DNA from: Flammula alnicola
Lineage: Eukaryota > Basidiomycota > Agaricomycetes > Agaricales > Strophariaceae
NCBI GenBank assembly: GCA_015499995.1
Contig: JADNRV010000773.1
Location: 1 to 13,590 of the forward strand
Length of the DNA stretch: 13,590 nucleotides
Direction of reading: 5' to 3'
Of this stretch, positions 12,755-13,590 are shown one piece after another. Numbering within the stretch: position 1 is the stretch's first letter; every line of letters starts with the position of its first letter. The notes under the pieces are model-generated. The model saw only the letters and a list, made by a program, of their open reading frames with translations. It did not search any database and was not told where the DNA came from. Position numbers and translations under genes: made by a program.

Positions 12755-13590
12755 CTACAAATATTGATCCCAAAAGCCAACAGTGCCATTGTTGCTCGCC
12801 GCATGACAGCCGATACCCAAGAGTTTGATGACAAGATTGTAAACTTCCACATTTTGGAAGGGTTGCATGACATAGGTGTCATCAGCGGTCGAGTGCCAAC
12901 CTTTCTTTGCACGGGCAAAGTGGGACCGGCGCTGGTGTTGTGCTTTGACTTGGACGGAGAAAGGCCCATGAGCGACGAACATAGCTTGCATCGAGAGCTC
13001 CTCATTATCATATCCATGGTTCTGTTTCATACAAGAGTCAGATAACGGCGTGTAGGGACCATGATTGAATTGTACGAACGCCTTTGCTCATGGGATCATC
13101 ACCATTTGGATTTGTGGTTAAGACGTATCCAATCTTGGGCACGATATAGATCGGCGCAATGCGCTCATTGTGCGCGAAGTGATATCTCTCTGGCATGGTT
13201 TCGTGCGTGTACACGTCGAACTTCTCCGGGTTCTCATCAGACGCCTTGAGGAGCGCCTCGAGGTGCCGCGAGACGTTGGCTCCGCGATGGAACCTTAGTC
13301 CCATGGATGGCCAGCCGTCCTCGTGCTCGATGGCCTTGAGTCCCTCGTCGCCCAGGATTTCGTTTATGTAGACCTGCTCTGGGTGGCTGGTGTCTGTCAT
13401 CCCGTGGTCACTGACGAACACGATATCCACAATATCCGTGAGATTCCGCGCTGCGAGTGAATCATGGAGGTCCTTTGCGAATGTATCCACTTGTACAAGT
13501 GTTTTCTGGATTATGGACGAGTCAGCCGTTGTATTCATGGAAAGGGCAATTTAGAAACATACATTAACCAATTTGGAGTTCGGACCAGTA
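12755..13590 (-). CDS. Type I phosphodiesterase/nucleotide pyrophosphatase (NPP family), C-terminal part
   Basis: Minus-strand exons: 13590-13563 (partial), 13505-13080, and 13021-12755 with TAG at 12757-12755. Introns are 57 nt (GTATGT...CCAG) and 58 nt (GTTCGT...ACAG). About 239 residues are present; the N-terminal part with the nucleophile Thr/Ser lies beyond the right edge. The fragment holds the second half of the alkaline-phosphatase-fold site: DHGMTDT (metal-binding Asp-His, 13409-13398) and the later conserved pair GNHGYDNEE and FVAHGPFS, whose His residues bind zinc in ENPP enzymes. The C-terminus includes KGWHSTADDTYVMQPFQNVE and YNLVIKLLGI, typical of fungal ectonucleotide pyrophosphatases. 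Fungal NPPs are usually membrane-anchored or secreted and hydrolyse nucleoside triphosphates or other phosphodiesters. The frame is intact through all three exons. The gene is convergent with the SYLF gene, with 259 nt between the stops. Confidence 0.92.

Noticed and set aside
12598..13045. Open frames overlapping the phosphodiesterase exons (minus 12598-13017, plus 12722-13045)
   Set aside because: These are other-frame shadows of the conserved exon containing GYDNEE and AHGP.

Overview
The window is nuclear DNA from a filamentous basidiomycete, most likely an Agaricomycete. The evidence is intron-dense genes with 49-70 nt introns of the fungal type (GTRNGN...YAG), a two-domain membrane protein with a PPxY tail of a kind familiar from mushroom genomes, a tandem pair of secreted GH15 glucoamylases, a SYLF/Ysc84-like protein and an NPP-type phosphodiesterase. 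There is no sign of bacterial operons, rRNA, tRNA, CRISPR or phage.

Layout: (1) 1-326, minus strand: the first exon of an unrecognised membrane-anchored protein that runs off the left edge. (2) 499-1356: a degenerate non-autonomous DNA transposon with 18-bp terminal inverted repeats and inverted subterminal blocks. Its left end carries two small hairpins, and a TA-flanked MITE with perfect 19-bp inverted repeats is nested inside it. (3) 1357-2022: intergenic. (4) 2023-3485, plus: a three-exon single-pass membrane protein with an apparent +1 frameshift in exon 2. (5) 3486-4260: no convincing gene. (6) 4261-5375, minus: protein-like coding segments that may be an unrecognised spliced gene or its remains. 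(7) 5376-5853: promoter region of the first glucoamylase. (8) 5854-8081 and 8963-11200, plus: two GH15+CBM20 glucoamylase genes, each of ten exons and 573 codons before the stop, with all ten exon lengths identical between copies, including an 11-nt microexon. (9) 11453-12495, plus: a SYLF-domain protein with a +1 frameshift near its C-terminus. (10) 12755-13590, minus: the last three exons of a type I phosphodiesterase/nucleotide pyrophosphatase that enters from the right edge and is convergent with the SYLF gene.

The only evident functional unit is the glucoamylase pair. Both copies keep the signal peptide, the catalytic acid and base and the two starch-binding tryptophans, so both should release glucose from starch outside the cell. 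The neighbouring genes look like unrelated housekeeping or lineage-specific genes. Exon boundaries were found by hand from splice signals and reading-frame continuity. No database search was possible. The frameshifts could be real lesions or assembly errors.
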